Source: Gammaproteobacteria bacterium (lineage in GTDB: Bacteria > Pseudomonadota > Gammaproteobacteria > Steroidobacterales > Steroidobacteraceae). Taken from it: a stretch of 45,426 nucleotides of DNA. Under the pieces are notes generated by a model. It saw nothing but the letters and a program-made list of their open reading frames with translations, had not been told where the DNA came from and did no database searches. How positions within the stretch are numbered: position 1 is the stretch's first letter; every line of letters starts with the position of its first letter. Shown in pieces: positions 38,357-45,426 of the stretch. The stretch spans positions 1-45,426 of the forward strand of contig DAHUYP010000056.1 in assembly GCA_027315105.1 (NCBI GenBank), written 5' to 3'. The position numbers and the translations under genes were made by a program.

Positions 38357-39226
38357 GTGAGCGAGCGCTCGTGGTGGCCGGCGCCGGCCAAGCTGAACCT
38401 GTTCCTGCACGTGATCGGGCGGCTCCCGGACGGCTATCACGAGCTGCAGACCGTGTTTCAGCTGCTGGACCGCTGCGATCGGATCGGGCTCGGCGTACGC
38501 ACGGACGGCCGCATCGAGCGCCTGGCCGGTCCGCCGGGCGTGGCGCCGGAACAGGACCTGGCGGTGCGTGCGGCACGGGCGCTGCAGCGCCATACGGGGG
38601 TCGCGCTCGGGGCCGATATCGAGGTGGTCAAGCAAATTCCGGCGGGCGGCGGGCTCGGGGGCGGCAGCTCGGATGCCGCGACGGTGCTGCTGGGGCTCAA
38701 TGCGCTCTGGGGCACTGGCCTGGGTCTGCCGGAGCTGGCGCGGCTCGGAATCGCGCTCGGCGCCGACGTGCCGGTGTTCGTGCTCGGGCGGTCGGCCTGG
38801 GGCGAGGGTCGCGGCGAGCGCCTGAGCGCCCTGGAGCTGCCGGCGCGCAGCTTTCTGGTGATTCATCCGGGGGTTGCAGTGAGTACCGCCGAGGTCTTCC
38901 AGGCCCCTGAATTGACACGAAATTCTCCCGTCATCACAATACGCGCCTTTTCGGAGGGCCGCGCCGGCAATGTCTGCGAGCCGGTGGTGCGCGCGCGTTA
39001 CCCCGAAGTCGCGGAGGCGCTGGATTGGCTCGATGCACAGATCGATGCGCACGGCGCGCCGATCCGCGCACGCATGACCGGCACGGGCGCGTGCCTGTTC
39101 GCGAGCTTCGAACGCGCGGAGGATGCAGAGCGCCTCGCGGCGCGAGTTCCGGATCGATGGAGCAGTTTTGTCGCGCATGGTCTGAACCGCTCGCCGCTGC
39201 ATGCCATGCTGGGCATGCAGAGCTGA
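38357..39226 (+). CDS. ispE: 4-diphosphocytidyl-2-C-methyl-D-erythritol kinase
   Basis: The 289-residue GHMP kinase phosphorylates CDP-ME in the MEP pathway to isoprenoids. It has PAKLNLFLHVIGRLPDGYHEL (Lys12), the ATP-binding IPAGGGLGGGSSDAA (about 94-108), Asp137 in LGADVPVFV and the C-terminal MTGTGACLFASF. The start is GTG 38357 with GAGAGG upstream. tRNA-Gln follows 10 bases after the stop, and then prs, as in many gammaproteobacteria. Confidence 0.95.
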   Translation: MSERSWWPAPAKLNLFLHVIGRLPDGYHELQTVFQLLDRCDRIGLGVRTDGRIERLAGPPGVAPEQDLAVRAARALQRHTGVALGADIEVVKQIPAGGGLGGGSSDAATVLLGLNALWGTGLGLPELARLGIALGADVPVFVLGRSAWGEGRGERLSALELPARSFLVIHPGVAVSTAEVFQAPELTRNSPVITIRAFSEGRAGNVCEPVVRARYPEVAEALDWLDAQIDAHGAPIRARMTGTGACLFASFERAEDAERLAARVPDRWSSFVAHGLNRSPLHAMLGMQS

Positions 39227-39236
39227 GGACGGCTGC

Positions 39237-39311
39237 TGGGGTGTCGCCAAGTGGTAAGGCAGCGGGTTTTGATCCCGCCATACGGAGGTTCGAATCCTTC
39301 CACCCCAGCCA
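39237..39311 (+). tRNA. tRNA-Gln (anticodon TTG)
   Basis: The sequence from TGGGGTGTCGCCAAG to the encoded CCA folds as a tRNA: acceptor TGGGGTG/CACCCCA-type pairing, D-loop GTGGTAAGGC, anticodon stem GCGGG/CCCGC around loop TTTTGAT, and T-arm GGTTCGAATCC. Anticodon TTG reads CAA/CAG (Gln). It lies between ispE and prs, and the CCA end is encoded (39309-39311). Confidence 0.97.
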
Positions 39312-39378
39312 CTCTCGCCGTGGATGACGTGACTTGAAACGATGAGCGTGCCGGTACACCGATAGGGAATGGCTGATC

Positions 39379-40332
39379 GTGGATTCGGAAGCATTGACTC
39401 TGTTTGCGGGAAACGCGAACCCCGCGTTGGCGCACGAGATTGCGCGTCACCTGCGCGTGCCGGTCGGCCGCGCTTCGGTGGGCCGTTTCAGCGATGGTGA
39501 AGTCAACGTCGAGATCATGGAGAACGTGCGCGGGCGCGACGTGTTCATCGTGCAGCCCACCTGTCCGCCGGCGAACGATCATCTGATGGAGATGCTGGTG
39601 ATGATCGATGCCTGCCGGCGCGCGTCGGCGGCACGCATCACGGCGGTGGTGCCGTACTTCGGCTACGCGCGCCAGGATCGACGCCCGCGCGCGACGCGCT
39701 CGGCCATCACGGCGAAGCTCGTGGCCGACATGATCTGCAATGCGGGCGTGCACCGGCTGCTGACGCTGGACCTGCATTCGGACCAGATTCAGGGCTTCTT
39801 TGCGATCCCGGTCGACAACGTCTACGGCTCGCCGGCGCTGCTGGGCGACCTCTGGCGGCAACGCTATCCGGACCTGATCGTGGTCTCGCCCGATGTCGGC
39901 GGCGTGGTGCGCGCGCGCGCCTTCGCGAAGCGGCTCGACGACGCGGAACTGGCGATCATCGACAAGCGCCGGCCGCGAGCGAACGAGTCGAAGGTCATGA
40001 ACATAATCGGCGAGGTGCGCGGCAAGACCTGCGTGCTGGTCGATGACATGGTGGATACCGCCGGCACCTTGTGCCTCGCGGCGCAGGCATTGAAGGACGA
40101 GGGCGCGAAGAAAGTCGTCGCCTACATCACGCACGCGGTGCTTTCGGGCGGCGCGGTGGAACGAATCGCCGCCTCGGCGCTCGATGAGCTGGTGGTGACC
40201 GATACGATTCCGCTGTCGCCGGAAGCGCGCGAGTGCGGGCGCATCCGCCAGCTGTCGGTGGCGTCGCTGCTTGCCGAGACGATTCGCCGCATTCGCGACG
40301 AGGAGTCGGTGAGTTCGCTGTACATCGATTGA
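39379..40332 (+). CDS. prs: Ribose-phosphate pyrophosphokinase
   Basis: The 317-residue enzyme makes PRPP from ribose 5-phosphate and ATP for nucleotide, His and Trp synthesis. It has [21 protein letters not shown], the ATP/flexible-loop [21 protein letters not shown] and the PRPP-binding [15 protein letters not shown] 39379 gives the usual start ([17 protein letters not shown]); the upstream ATG at 39369 is out of frame. It sits between tRNA-Gln and rplY. Confidence 0.97.
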   Translation: MDSEALTLFAGNANPALAHEIARHLRVPVGRASVGRFSDGEVNVEIMENVRGRDVFIVQPTCPPANDHLMEMLVMIDACRRASAARITAVVPYFGYARQDRRPRATRSAITAKLVADMICNAGVHRLLTLDLHSDQIQGFFAIPVDNVYGSPALLGDLWRQRYPDLIVVSPDVGGVVRARAFAKRLDDAELAIIDKRRPRANESKVMNIIGEVRGKTCVLVDDMVDTAGTLCLAAQALKDEGAKKVVAYITHAVLSGGAVERIAASALDELVVTDTIPLSPEARECGRIRQLSVASLLAETIRRIRDEESVSSLYID

Positions 40333-40410
40333 TGGTCGCAACGAAGTCGAAGGGTGGAGGCGCATTGGTCGCGGTGCGCTTCCGAAGTGGCAAATAGTCA
40401 GGAGTCAAGC

Positions 40411-41151
40411 ATGCGCATTACATTTCAGGTTGGCGCGGATACGCGTCACGATCAGGGCAAAGGTGCGAGCCGCCGCCTGCGTCGTGCCGGCAAGGTACCC
40501 GCGGTTCTCTACGGCGGCCACGGCGAGCCGCGCAGCATCACGCTCGATCATCGGCAGCTGCTGACGCTGATCGACAACGAGAAATTCTATTCCTCGATCA
40601 TCAGCGTCAACGTCGACGCGCAGCAGCAGCCGGCGATCGTGCGCGACGTGCAGATGCACCCGGCGCGCAATGCCGTGGTGCACGTGGATCTGCAGCGCGT
40701 GATCGAGAACGAGAAGCTCAAGATTCATCTGCCCATACACTTCAAGGGCGAGGCGGTGGCGCCGGGCGTGAAGACGCAGGGCGGAATCGTGTCGCACCTG
40801 ATGCAGGACGTGGAAGTGAGCTGCTTGCCGAAGGACCTGCCCGAATTCCTCGAGCTGGATCTGTCGAGCATGCAGCTCAATGAATCGAAGTACCTGGCGG
40901 ACGTTCCGCTGCCGGAGGGCGTGACCATTCCGGAGCTGGCGCATCGCAACCCGCCGGTGGTCTCGGTTCACAGCCCGCGTGCGGCGGAGCCGGAGCCGGA
41001 GGCGGCAGCAGCGGCGGCGGTCGAAGGTGCGGTGGCAGCAGCTGCGGCGGCACCGGCGGCGGAGGCGGCTGCGGCGGGGAAGAAGGAAGAGCCGAAGAAG
41101 GAAGAGGGCAAGAAGGAGGCCGCGCCGAAGAAGGAAGGCGGCAAGAAGTAA
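40411..41151 (+). CDS. rplY: Ribosomal protein bL25 (CTC form) with charged tail
   Basis: The 246-residue protein binds 5S rRNA. It is the long CTC form: N-terminal L25 domain (GKGASRRLRRAGKVPAVLYGG) and a C-terminal TL5-type beta domain (about 95-190). After about 193 a low-complexity Ala/Glu then Lys/Glu-rich tail (KKEEPKKEEGKKEAAPKKE) extends about 50 residues. Start 40411 has AGGAG eight bases upstream. It is followed by a strong hairpin and then pth, as usual. Confidence 0.96.
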   Translation: MRITFQVGADTRHDQGKGASRRLRRAGKVPAVLYGGHGEPRSITLDHRQLLTLIDNEKFYSSIISVNVDAQQQPAIVRDVQMHPARNAVVHVDLQRVIENEKLKIHLPIHFKGEAVAPGVKTQGGIVSHLMQDVEVSCLPKDLPEFLELDLSSMQLNESKYLADVPLPEGVTIPELAHRNPPVVSVHSPRAAEPEPEAAAAAAVEGAVAAAAAAPAAEAAAAGKKEEPKKEEGKKEAAPKKEGGKK

Positions 41152-41163
41152 CCCGCTGGTCCT

Positions 41164-41197
41164 CGCCGGCCCGATCGCTCGCGCTTCCGGGCCGGCG
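41164..41197 (+). terminator. Perfect 10-bp hairpin between rplY and pth
   Basis: CGCCGGCCCG (41164-41173) pairs perfectly with CGGGCCGGCG (41188-41197), leaving a 14-base loop, 12 bases after the rplY stop. No T tract follows, so it may act as an mRNA 3' end stabiliser or partial terminator that lowers pth relative to rplY expression. The structure is seen; the function is inference. Confidence 0.5.
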
Positions 41198-41276
41198 TGG
41201 CCGGCGGCGCCGGCGGTCGCGTCCGGGCGGTTGCCGGCGGTGCGTGAGCTCGCGCGCCTGAGCCCCAACGATTGAG

Positions 41277-41885
41277 ATGATCGTGGCTGGATTACCCCTC
41301 AAGCTCATCGTCGGTCTCGGCAACCCCGGGCGCGAGTATGCGCGCACGCGGCACAATGCCGGCTGGTGGTTCGTGGATGCGCTGGCCGCGCGCCACGGCG
41401 GCAGCTGGCGGCATGACGCGCGCCAGCACACCGAACTTGCGCGCGCGCGCATCGGCGGCAGCGAGCTCTGGCTGCTCAAGCCGACGGCGTTCATGAATCG
41501 CAGCGGCGCGCCGGTCGCGGCGGTGGCGAATTTCTACCACGTTGCCCCGGAGCAGATACTGGTGGTGCACGACGAGATCGATCTGTCTCCGGGCGTCGCG
41601 CGGCTCAAGCAGGGCGGTGGCCACGGCGGCCACAATGGACTGCGCGACGTGATGGCGCACATCGGTGCGGATTTCTGGCGTCTGCGCCTGGGCGTGGGTC
41701 ACCCGGGGGCCAAGGAGCTCGTGCTCGATGCAGTGCTCGACCGGCCGACCGCGGCCGAGCAGACGGCCATCGAGGATGCGATGTCGCGCGCGCTCGAGGC
41801 GATTCCGGAGTTGCTGGACTCGGGCGCACAGAAGGCGATGCATCGGCTGCACAGCGGCAATGAACGGCCGGGCGAGGGCGCCTAG
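41277..41885 (+). CDS. pth: Peptidyl-tRNA hydrolase
   Basis: The 202-residue enzyme frees tRNA from peptidyl-tRNA dropped by ribosomes. It has [22 protein letters not shown] (Asn16 and catalytic His26), [10 protein letters not shown] and [28 protein letters not shown] 41277 has only a weak ribosome site. It lies in the conserved rplY-pth-ychF run, with ychF 62 bases downstream. Confidence 0.96.
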   Translation: MIVAGLPLKLIVGLGNPGREYARTRHNAGWWFVDALAARHGGSWRHDARQHTELARARIGGSELWLLKPTAFMNRSGAPVAAVANFYHVAPEQILVVHDEIDLSPGVARLKQGGGHGGHNGLRDVMAHIGADFWRLRLGVGHPGAKELVLDAVLDRPTAAEQTAIEDAMSRALEAIPELLDSGAQKAMHRLHSGNERPGEGA

Positions 41886-41947
41886 CTGCGCAACACACCG
41901 GGCCCCGGGCGTTCGATGAGCGCGGCCCACTTCCTCGAGGGACGACC

Positions 41948-43048
41948 ATGGCTATTCAATGCGGCATCGTCGGTCTGCCGAACGTTGGCAAATCGACGCT
42001 GTTCAATGCGCTGACGCAGGCGCAGATCGCGGCCGAGAACTATCCGTTCTGCACCATCGATCCGAACGTTGGCGTGGTGGCGGTACCGGATGCGCGACTC
42101 GGTCAACTGGCCGACATCGCGCGGCCGGAGAAGATCGTGCCGACGGCGGTGGAGTTCGTGGACATCGCGGGCCTGGTCGCGGGCGCGTCCCAGGGCGAAG
42201 GGCTGGGCAATCAATTCCTGGCGCACATCCGCGAAGTCGATGCGATCGCCCACGTGGTGCGCTGCTTCGAGAACGACGACATCGTGCACGTCGCCGGCCG
42301 CATTGACCCGCTCTCGGATCTGGATACGATCAATACCGAGCTCGCGCTCGCCGACCTCGGTTCGGTCGAGAAGGCGGTGGATCGCGCGGCCAAGGCCGTC
42401 AAGAGCGGCGACAAGGATGCGCTGCGCCGGCGTGAGTTGTTCGAGCGCGTGCGCGCGCTGCTCAACGACGGTCGCCCGGCGCGCTCGGCCGGGCTGAGCG
42501 ACGATGAACGTCGCGAGCTGCGCGAGCTGCACCTGCTGACCGCCAAGCCCGTGATGTACATCGCCAACGTCGATGAGGCGGGTCTCGCGCATCCCGACGG
42601 CAATGCGCACGTGAGCGCGCTGCGCGCGCGCGCCGCGTCCGAGCATTCGGTGGTGGTGCCGGTCTGCGCCGCCATCGAAGCGGAGATCGCGCAGCTGGCC
42701 GAGGCCGAGCGCGCCGAATTTCTGCGCGACCTGGGACTGTCGGAGCCGGGCCTGAACCGCGTGATCCGCGCGGCCTACGAGCTGCTGGGGCTGCTCACAT
42801 ACTTCACCGCCGGCCCCAAGGAGGTTCGTGCCTGGACCATACGTGCCGGCAGCACGGCGCCGCAGGCGGCCGGCGTGATTCACACCGATTTCGAGCGCGG
42901 CTTCATCCGCGCCGAGGTCATTGCGTTCGAGGACTACGTCCGGTTCCGCGGCGAAGCCGGGGCGCGCGAGGCCGGGCGTTTGCGGCTGGAAGGCAAGGAA
43001 TATGTCGTGCACGAGGGCGACGTGATGCATTTCCGGTTCAACGTCTGA
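41948..43048 (+). CDS. ychF: Ribosome-binding ATPase YchF (OLA1 family)
   Basis: The 366-residue protein is an Obg-family P-loop ATPase. P-loop GLPNVGKST (9-17) and [18 protein letters not shown] are family marks, and a TGS domain forms the C-terminus (about 280-366; [43 protein letters not shown]). YchF proteins bind ATP rather than GTP and associate with ribosomes. A ribosome site (GAGGGA) precedes ATG 41948. It is the last housekeeping gene before the integrated element. Confidence 0.97.
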   Translation: MAIQCGIVGLPNVGKSTLFNALTQAQIAAENYPFCTIDPNVGVVAVPDARLGQLADIARPEKIVPTAVEFVDIAGLVAGASQGEGLGNQFLAHIREVDAIAHVVRCFENDDIVHVAGRIDPLSDLDTINTELALADLGSVEKAVDRAAKAVKSGDKDALRRRELFERVRALLNDGRPARSAGLSDDERRELRELHLLTAKPVMYIANVDEAGLAHPDGNAHVSALRARAASEHSVVVPVCAAIEAEIAQLAEAERAEFLRDLGLSEPGLNRVIRAAYELLGLLTYFTAGPKEVRAWTIRAGSTAPQAAGVIHTDFERGFIRAEVIAFEDYVRFRGEAGAREAGRLRLEGKEYVVHEGDVMHFRFNV

Positions 43049-43162
43049 GCCGGCGATCCGGTCCGTGTCTGGCCGGACGAGGCCTGGCCCGCGCACAGCC
43101 GCCCGCACCAGCCCCTATCACCGGCACTGCCCGCAGCGCCTGCCCCGGTGGCCAAATGGCTT

Positions 43163-43192
43163 GAAAGATCGATAGTGCACTATCTAACTTTC
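43163..43192. promoter_or_regulatory. 30-base interrupted palindrome, operator-like
   Basis: GAAAG, three bases, GATAGTG then CACTATC, three bases, CTTTC: the inner GATAGTG/CACTATC (43171-43184) is a perfect 14-base palindrome and the outer 5-mers also match. It lies about 115 bases downstream of ychF and 150 bases upstream of tRNA-Met. It could be an operator, or an mRNA hairpin after ychF. Neither is shown. Confidence 0.45.
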
Positions 43193-43298
43193 CGGCTTGG
43201 ACGGCGGGCCCGACACGCCTGCGCCGGACCAGGCGTCGTGCCGCGGCGATGAGCTCTACCGGCGCCGGGCCAACTGACCGTGCCCGCGCAAATTGACG

Positions 43299-43327
43299 TT
43301 TACGCCGCGGATACAACGACTTAGAAT
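43299..43327 (+). promoter_or_regulatory. Putative promoter of tRNA-Met
   Basis: TTTACG (43299-43304) and TAGAAT (43322-43327) are 17 bases apart, giving a -35/-10 pair ending 13 bases before the mature tRNA. A better -35 word, TTGACG (43293-43298), is 23 bases from the -10, too far for a standard spacer. Confidence 0.45.
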
Positions 43328-43340
43328 GCGCGTCCCCGAC

Positions 43341-43417
43341 GGCTAGGTAGCTCAGCTGGTTAGAGCGTGGCACTCATAATGCCGAGGTCGTGGGTTCGAG
43401 TCCCACCCTAGCCACCA
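43341..43417 (+). tRNA. tRNA-Met, elongator (anticodon CAT)
   Basis: GGCTAGG pairs with CCTAGCC in the acceptor stem, the D-loop is AGCTCAGCTGGTTAGAGC, the anticodon stem GGCA/TGCC-type surrounds loop CTCATAA, and the T-arm is GTGGG TTCGAGT CCCAC, with ACCA encoded (43414-43417). The CAT anticodon and similarity to the E. coli elongator tRNA-Met, with a fully paired acceptor, argue against initiator tRNA; tRNA-Ile with modified CAT is less likely. The integrase gene begins 174 bases further, so this gene is the probable integration site. Confidence 0.94.
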
Positions 43418-43543
43418 GCTTTGTATTCCACCAATATCCATAGATATCCAGAGACCGCCATAAACAATCAGTAGAACAAGATGTTATCGGCGAATTGGAG
43501 TCCAAGGAGGTCCGAAGATCTTGGTTGACAGCCGATATCGATT

Positions 43544-43591
43544 GGGGGCATTTTTGGGGGCATAAGGGCAACAGTTATTGGAGATGCCCCC
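43544..43591 (+). repeat. GGGGGCAT direct and inverted repeats before the integrase
   Basis: GGGGGCAT occurs at 43544-43551 and 43556-43563, and its reverse complement ATGCCCCC at 43584-43591, ending at the integrase start codon. The ribosome site TTGGAG is between the second copy and the inverted copy, so an mRNA hairpin would place it in the loop and the stem against the start. The copies may also be integrase or excisionase arm-binding sites. The pattern is seen; both roles are inference. Confidence 0.7.
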
Positions 43592-44836
43592 ATGCCTCTC
43601 ACCGACGCCGCTGCGCGAAATGCTCGCCCCAGTGAAAGGACCTTTCGTCTGTTCGATGGTGGCGGTCTCTATCTCGAAGTCGCAAATACTGGCGCGAAAT
43701 ATTGGCGTTTGAAGTACCGCTACGCAGATCGCGAAAAACGCTTGGCGCTCGGCGTTTATCCGGAAGTCGGGTTAAAGCTCGCTCGCGATCGTCGCGAAGA
43801 CGCTCGTCGTTTGCTGGCGGCAGGCGTGGACCCGAGCGCGGCGCGGAAGGCTGAGAAAGCTTCGCGCACCGCTGCAGCCGGCAACACATTCGAGACGATT
43901 GCGCGCGAGTGGTTCGAGACCAACCGGCTATCTTGGGTCCCTGAGCACGCCAACAAGACGTGGCATCGCATCGAAAAGAACCTCCTGCCCTGGTTAGGTA
44001 GCCGACCGCTTGTAGAAATCACGCCGCCAGAGCTGCTGAGCGTTCTTCGCAGGACCGAAAGTCGAGGCAAATTGGAAACGGCCCGGCGCGTACGGCAGAT
44101 CGCCGGCAAGATCTTTCGCTATGCCGTCGCCACGGGTCGCACTGAGCGCGACCCCTCGCAGGATCTTCGTGGCGCTTTGGCGACTCCGATCACGAAGCAC
44201 TTGGCCGCCATTACAGATCCGAAGCGCGTCGGACCGCTGCTGCTAGCGATCGATGGCTACGGTGGTACCCCGACAGTCTGCGCCGCGCTGCGTTTGGCGC
44301 CGTTGGTCTTTGTGCGTCCCGGCGAGCTCCGGCAAGCGCGCTGGGTCGAATTCGATCTCGACGGCGCTCAGTGGCGCATACCGGCTGAACGAATGAAGAT
44401 GAAGCAGGCTCACGTCGTACCGCTCTGCGATCAGGCGATCCAGATCGTACGCGAACTCCAGCCGCTGACGGGGCAGTTTGAATTCGTATTTCCGAGCGCG
44501 CGATCGCCACGTCGACCGATGTCAAACAATGCCGTCAATGCGGCGTTGCGCTACGTTGGGATCGATCAGGAAACAATGTGCGGCCACGGATTTCGCGCAA
44601 TGGCGCGCACGATCCTGGACGAAGTGCTTGGCTATCGAGTAGATGTTATTGAGCACCAGCTTGCGCATGCCGTTCGCGATCCGAATGGACGCGCCTACAA
44701 CCGGACAGCGCACCTCGACGCGCGCCGAAGAATGATGCAGGGCTGGGCCGACTTCCTTGACGGTCTGCGCGCTGAACACGTTAGGGTCAGCGACGCCGCC
44801 ATAGAGATCGAGCGGTCAACGATTAGCGCCGGCTGA
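43592..44836 (+). CDS. P4-type tyrosine recombinase (island integrase)
   Basis: The 414-residue protein has the N-terminal DUF4102 DNA-binding domain (PLTDAAARNARPSERTFRLFDGGGLYLEV, about 1-85), a SAM-like core-binding domain (about 99-190) and a catalytic domain with Arg242 in FVRPGELRQARW, H332-x-x-R335 in GHGFRAMARTIL, His359 and the nucleophile Tyr369 in GRAYNRTAHLD. Such integrases recombine at the 3' end of tRNA genes. The start at 43592 has GGAG upstream. Its end overlaps the convergent AlpA-like gene by 14 bases. All catalytic residues are intact, so it could be active. Confidence 0.95.
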   Translation: MPLTDAAARNARPSERTFRLFDGGGLYLEVANTGAKYWRLKYRYADREKRLALGVYPEVGLKLARDRREDARRLLAAGVDPSAARKAEKASRTAAAGNTFETIAREWFETNRLSWVPEHANKTWHRIEKNLLPWLGSRPLVEITPPELLSVLRRTESRGKLETARRVRQIAGKIFRYAVATGRTERDPSQDLRGALATPITKHLAAITDPKRVGPLLLAIDGYGGTPTVCAALRLAPLVFVRPGELRQARWVEFDLDGAQWRIPAERMKMKQAHVVPLCDQAIQIVRELQPLTGQFEFVFPSARSPRRPMSNNAVNAALRYVGIDQETMCGHGFRAMARTILDEVLGYRVDVIEHQLAHAVRDPNGRAYNRTAHLDARRRMMQGWADFLDGLRAEHVRVSDAAIEIERSTISAG

Positions 44837-45038
44837 TCTGAACGCGGCCCGCCAGCCACGCTTGCACTTCTCCTTCAAGCCAACCTACGGCACGCGCGCC
44901 AATTTTGACGCGACGAGGGAAGCATTGCTCCGCCTCCAATTGATAGACCATCGAACGGCAGAGGCCAGTGACTTTGCACACTTGCGGCAAACGCAAAACT
45001 TGAAGCACCGAGTCAGACGCAGCGGGTTGGGCATTCAT
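44823..45038 (-). CDS. AlpA-family helix-turn-helix regulator
   Basis: The 71-residue protein matches AlpA-type regulators/excisionases: VLRLPQVCKVTGLCRSMVYQLEAEQCFPRRVKIGARAVGWLEGEVQAWLAGR, a winged HTH of the MerR/Xis type. Such proteins activate the integrase gene or direct excision in P4-like islands. ATG 45038 has GAGGG six bases upstream. It converges with the integrase gene with a 14-base overlap. The start and length are typical of the family. Confidence 0.88.
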   Translation of the reverse strand: MNAQPAASDSVLQVLRLPQVCKVTGLCRSMVYQLEAEQCFPRRVKIGARAVGWLEGEVQAWLAGRVQISRR

Positions 45039-45129
45039 GGACGACCCTCGGCATTATGCGGATCCGGTCGTTCGGGGATGAGTTGTCACTCACGTAAGAG
45101 CCTTTCATCTTTGAGAACAAGGGTCACGC

Positions 45130-45160
45130 TGAGTTTCTGGCTATTTTTGATAGAAACTCA
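45130..45160. repeat. Perfect 9-bp inverted repeat
   Basis: TGAGTTTCT (45130-45138) and AGAAACTCA (45152-45160) flank a 13-base loop. It lies about 90 bases upstream of the AlpA-like start, so it could be an operator, or a recombination-directionality site. No gene is seen between 45039 and 45305. Confidence 0.6.
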
Positions 45161-45305
45161 AGGTGCAGCGGCGCCGGTAGAGGCAGAATGCCATGATCAT
45201 TCTCTTTCACCTTTCAGCTGCGCCTTTGGACGCGCGTCAAGCGACGTTTTTGACATCGGTCGCCAAGTACTTTGCTCTGCCCGTAAAATAGTTCATGTCG
45301 CATAT

Positions 45306-45355
45306 CTTGCATGGGGTGCAAGGGGTCCCGAGTTCAAATCTCGGCGCTCCGACCA
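45306..45355 (+). pseudogene. 3' fragment of tRNA-Pro (GGG), 5' half missing
   Basis: The 50 bases hold a complete anticodon arm (stem CTTGC/GCAAG, loop ATGGGGT, anticodon GGG), a 5-base variable loop, a T-arm (stem CCGAG/CTCGG, loop TTCAAAT) and the 3' acceptor strand CGCTCCG with ACCA. The stems pair perfectly. The preceding bases contain no D-arm and no 5' acceptor strand (CGGAGCG expected). This is how the far end of an element inserted in a tRNA gene looks, but the adjacent intact tRNA is Met, not Pro. Confidence 0.88.
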
Positions 45356-45426
45356 GTTAAAATGAACGGATCGGTAGAGTCCTGGACCCCCTTTTGTACC
45401 CACTTGTGAAGTGTGGCCGCTGATTC

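Larger units (their letters stand above)
43049..43340. other. Non-coding stretch between ychF and tRNA-Met
   Basis: These 292 bases show no credible gene. They contain a 30-base interrupted palindrome (43163-43192) and the likely tRNA-Met promoter. Frames that cross the stretch also run through the tRNA and lack coding features. Confidence 0.7.
43418..45426 (+). mobile_element. Start of a tRNA-associated genomic island or remnant
   Basis: From the 3' end of tRNA-Met onward the sequence is visibly less GC-rich and carries an integrase, an AlpA-like regulator, and then a 3' fragment of a foreign tRNA-Pro. No second copy of the tRNA-Met 3' end is present, so the far boundary is either outside the window or lost. 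No cargo gene is recognisable within the window part. Confidence 0.75.

Noticed and set aside
43038..43373. Minus-strand frame of 111 codons crossing the ychF-tRNA-Met gap
   Set aside because: It runs through the tRNA gene and the end of ychF and has no recognisable feature.
44862..45365. Plus-strand frame of 167 codons in the island
   Set aside because: It is antisense to the AlpA-like gene, runs into the tRNA-Pro fragment, and lacks a ribosome site.

Overview
The window looks like the chromosome of a high-GC gammaproteobacterium. The gene orders mreBCD-mrdA-rodA-mltB-rlpA-dacA and lolB-ispE-tRNA-Gln-prs-rplY-pth-ychF are classic for that class. Most genes are GC-rich, closely packed and often joined by 4- to 8-base start/stop overlaps, and GTG or TTG starts are common. 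I cannot assign a genus; only the last 2 kb is clearly lower in GC.

Region A (1-10.9 kb) is an amine-catabolism locus. On the minus strand lies a tryptophan-tryptophylquinone (TTQ) amine dehydrogenase of the aromatic amine dehydrogenase type (heavy chain, light chain, then two monohaem cytochromes c). Diverging from it on the plus strand are a PuuB-like FAD oxidoreductase, a TSUP-family permease and the TTQ maturation pair MauE/MauD. A MocR-type regulator follows, diverging from a beta-alanine:pyruvate-type aminotransferase and a CoA-acylating (methyl)malonate-semialdehyde dehydrogenase. Together they could oxidise amines in the periplasm and cytosol and feed an omega-amino acid through malonate semialdehyde to acetyl-CoA. 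The substrate is not decided by sequence.

Region B (10.9-16.5 kb) is a mixed accessory stretch: an NTF2/SnoaL-like secreted protein, a penicillin/AHL-acylase-type Ntn hydrolase, a secreted protein that may have a chorismate-lyase-like fold, a Dph6-like ATP pyrophosphatase, a YCII protein and a YceI protein.

Region C (16.7-26.7 kb, minus strand) is the rod-shape and peptidoglycan operon mreB-mreC-mreD-mrdA-rodA-mltB-rlpA-dacA, with a D-amino-acid transaminase (dat) appended. Region D (26.8-30.9 kb, plus) is gatC-gatA-gatB-hslO, sharing a divergent intergenic region with mreB. Region E (30.9-34.1 kb, minus) is prmC-ppiB-mtgA-yhhQ.

Region F (34.1-43.0 kb) holds a membrane-protein gene squeezed between prmC and prfA, then prfA (minus) and the TPR protein-lolB-ispE-tRNA-Gln-prs-rplY-pth-ychF series (plus). 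hemA, often the neighbour of prfA in related genomes, is not here.

Region G (43.0-45.4 kb) is the start of an integrated element: an intact elongator tRNA-Met, a P4-type tyrosine integrase, an AlpA-like regulator, and then a 50-nt 3' fragment of a different tRNA, tRNA-Pro(GGG), that has no 5' half. That mismatch suggests a rearranged or composite island boundary.
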